From the NCBI RefSeq assembly GCF_020866925.1, contig NZ_JAJGAK010000004.1, positions 1 to 64,000 on the forward strand: a stretch of 64,000 nucleotides of DNA, written 5' to 3'. Below the pieces are notes generated by a model, which searched no databases, was not told the DNA's origin, and worked only from the letters and a program-made list of their open reading frames with translations. The translations under genes and the position numbers were made by a program. Positions 62,575-64,000 of the stretch are shown here, in pieces. How positions within the stretch are numbered: the first letter of the stretch is position 1; the number at the start of each line of letters is the position of its first letter. The DNA is from Noviluteimonas lactosilytica (GTDB lineage Bacteria > Pseudomonadota > Gammaproteobacteria > Xanthomonadales > Xanthomonadaceae).

Positions 62575-64000
<1,426 letters not shown>

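Overview
The window is a chromosomal stretch of a very GC-rich gammaproteobacterium, most likely Xanthomonadaceae/Lysobacteraceae (Lysobacter, Luteimonas or a close relative). The evidence is the gene order gpmI-envC-ctpA, a DUF2244 gene in front of the aa3 oxidase operon, a Grx4-rhodanese fusion, the engB / cytochrome c4 / paired-dsbA block, and TA-N-AAT -10 boxes. It opens on the last ~50 bases of a 5S rRNA gene and its terminator, so an rRNA operon lies just outside on the left. It closes inside maeB. Almost all of it is housekeeping sequence. I see no prophage, transposase, CRISPR array or tRNA. Layout: 0.1-3.8 kb holds a 2OG-Fe dioxygenase, a MAPEG membrane protein, a secreted M28 aminopeptidase and a small VNGSI-repeat protein. 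3.9-8.2 kb is gpmI-envC-ctpA (glycolysis plus septal murein-hydrolase activation and C-terminal processing). 8.2-11.4 kb carries a DUF1820 gene, a rhomboid protease, a FadL-type porin with a palindromic control region, and three copies of a structured ~140-bp repeat at gene ends. 11.4-14.6 kb is a bifunctional putA without the DNA-binding domain. 14.8-23.4 kb is a complete aa3 cytochrome oxidase locus: subunits II, I and III, CtaG, a tiny assembly protein, SURF1, an SCO-like protein, heme A synthase and heme O synthase. 23.9-26.4 kb is the rpsU-yqeY-dnaG macromolecular-synthesis operon, divergent from tsaD-folB-folK. 28.4-32.1 kb has a pteridine reductase, MidA, a VanZ-like protein and cca. 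32.1-38.2 kb holds slt, an EEP nuclease, two DsbA paralogues, cytochrome c4 and, divergently, engB. 38.3-44.0 kb is thiol and formaldehyde metabolism: gshA, a TPR lipoprotein, adhC-fghA and an ATP pyrophosphatase. 44.0-46.9 kb is the most accessory-looking segment: a 574-aa exported protein of unknown function, a 427-bp leader or intergenic region with an orphan terminator and a second hairpin, and a divergent LuxR-type regulator with a degenerate receiver. 46.9-55 kb carries degV, a DsbA-fold isomerase, an amidohydrolase pair, an AMP nucleosidase-like gene, DUF924 and the Grx-rhodanese fusion. 55-64 kb carries a polysaccharide deacetylase, a coupled methyltransferase/SGNH/aminotransferase trio, rsgA, a QEGLA-motif gene, a GT39-like membrane protein and maeB. 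The strongest non-coding signals are: (i) the repeat family at 8.2, 8.8 and 11.3 kb, built of several hairpins including GNA-triloop stems; (ii) nested palindromes in front of fadL; (iii) the hairpin-plus-terminator at 46.0 kb, a possible sRNA or attenuator; (iv) a 30-bp-stem inverted repeat built of GGGAAAC units at 55.2 kb. Many gene junctions are 4-bp ATGA, GTGA or TTGA overlaps, and two convergent pairs share a CTAG for both stops. No gene looks frameshifted.
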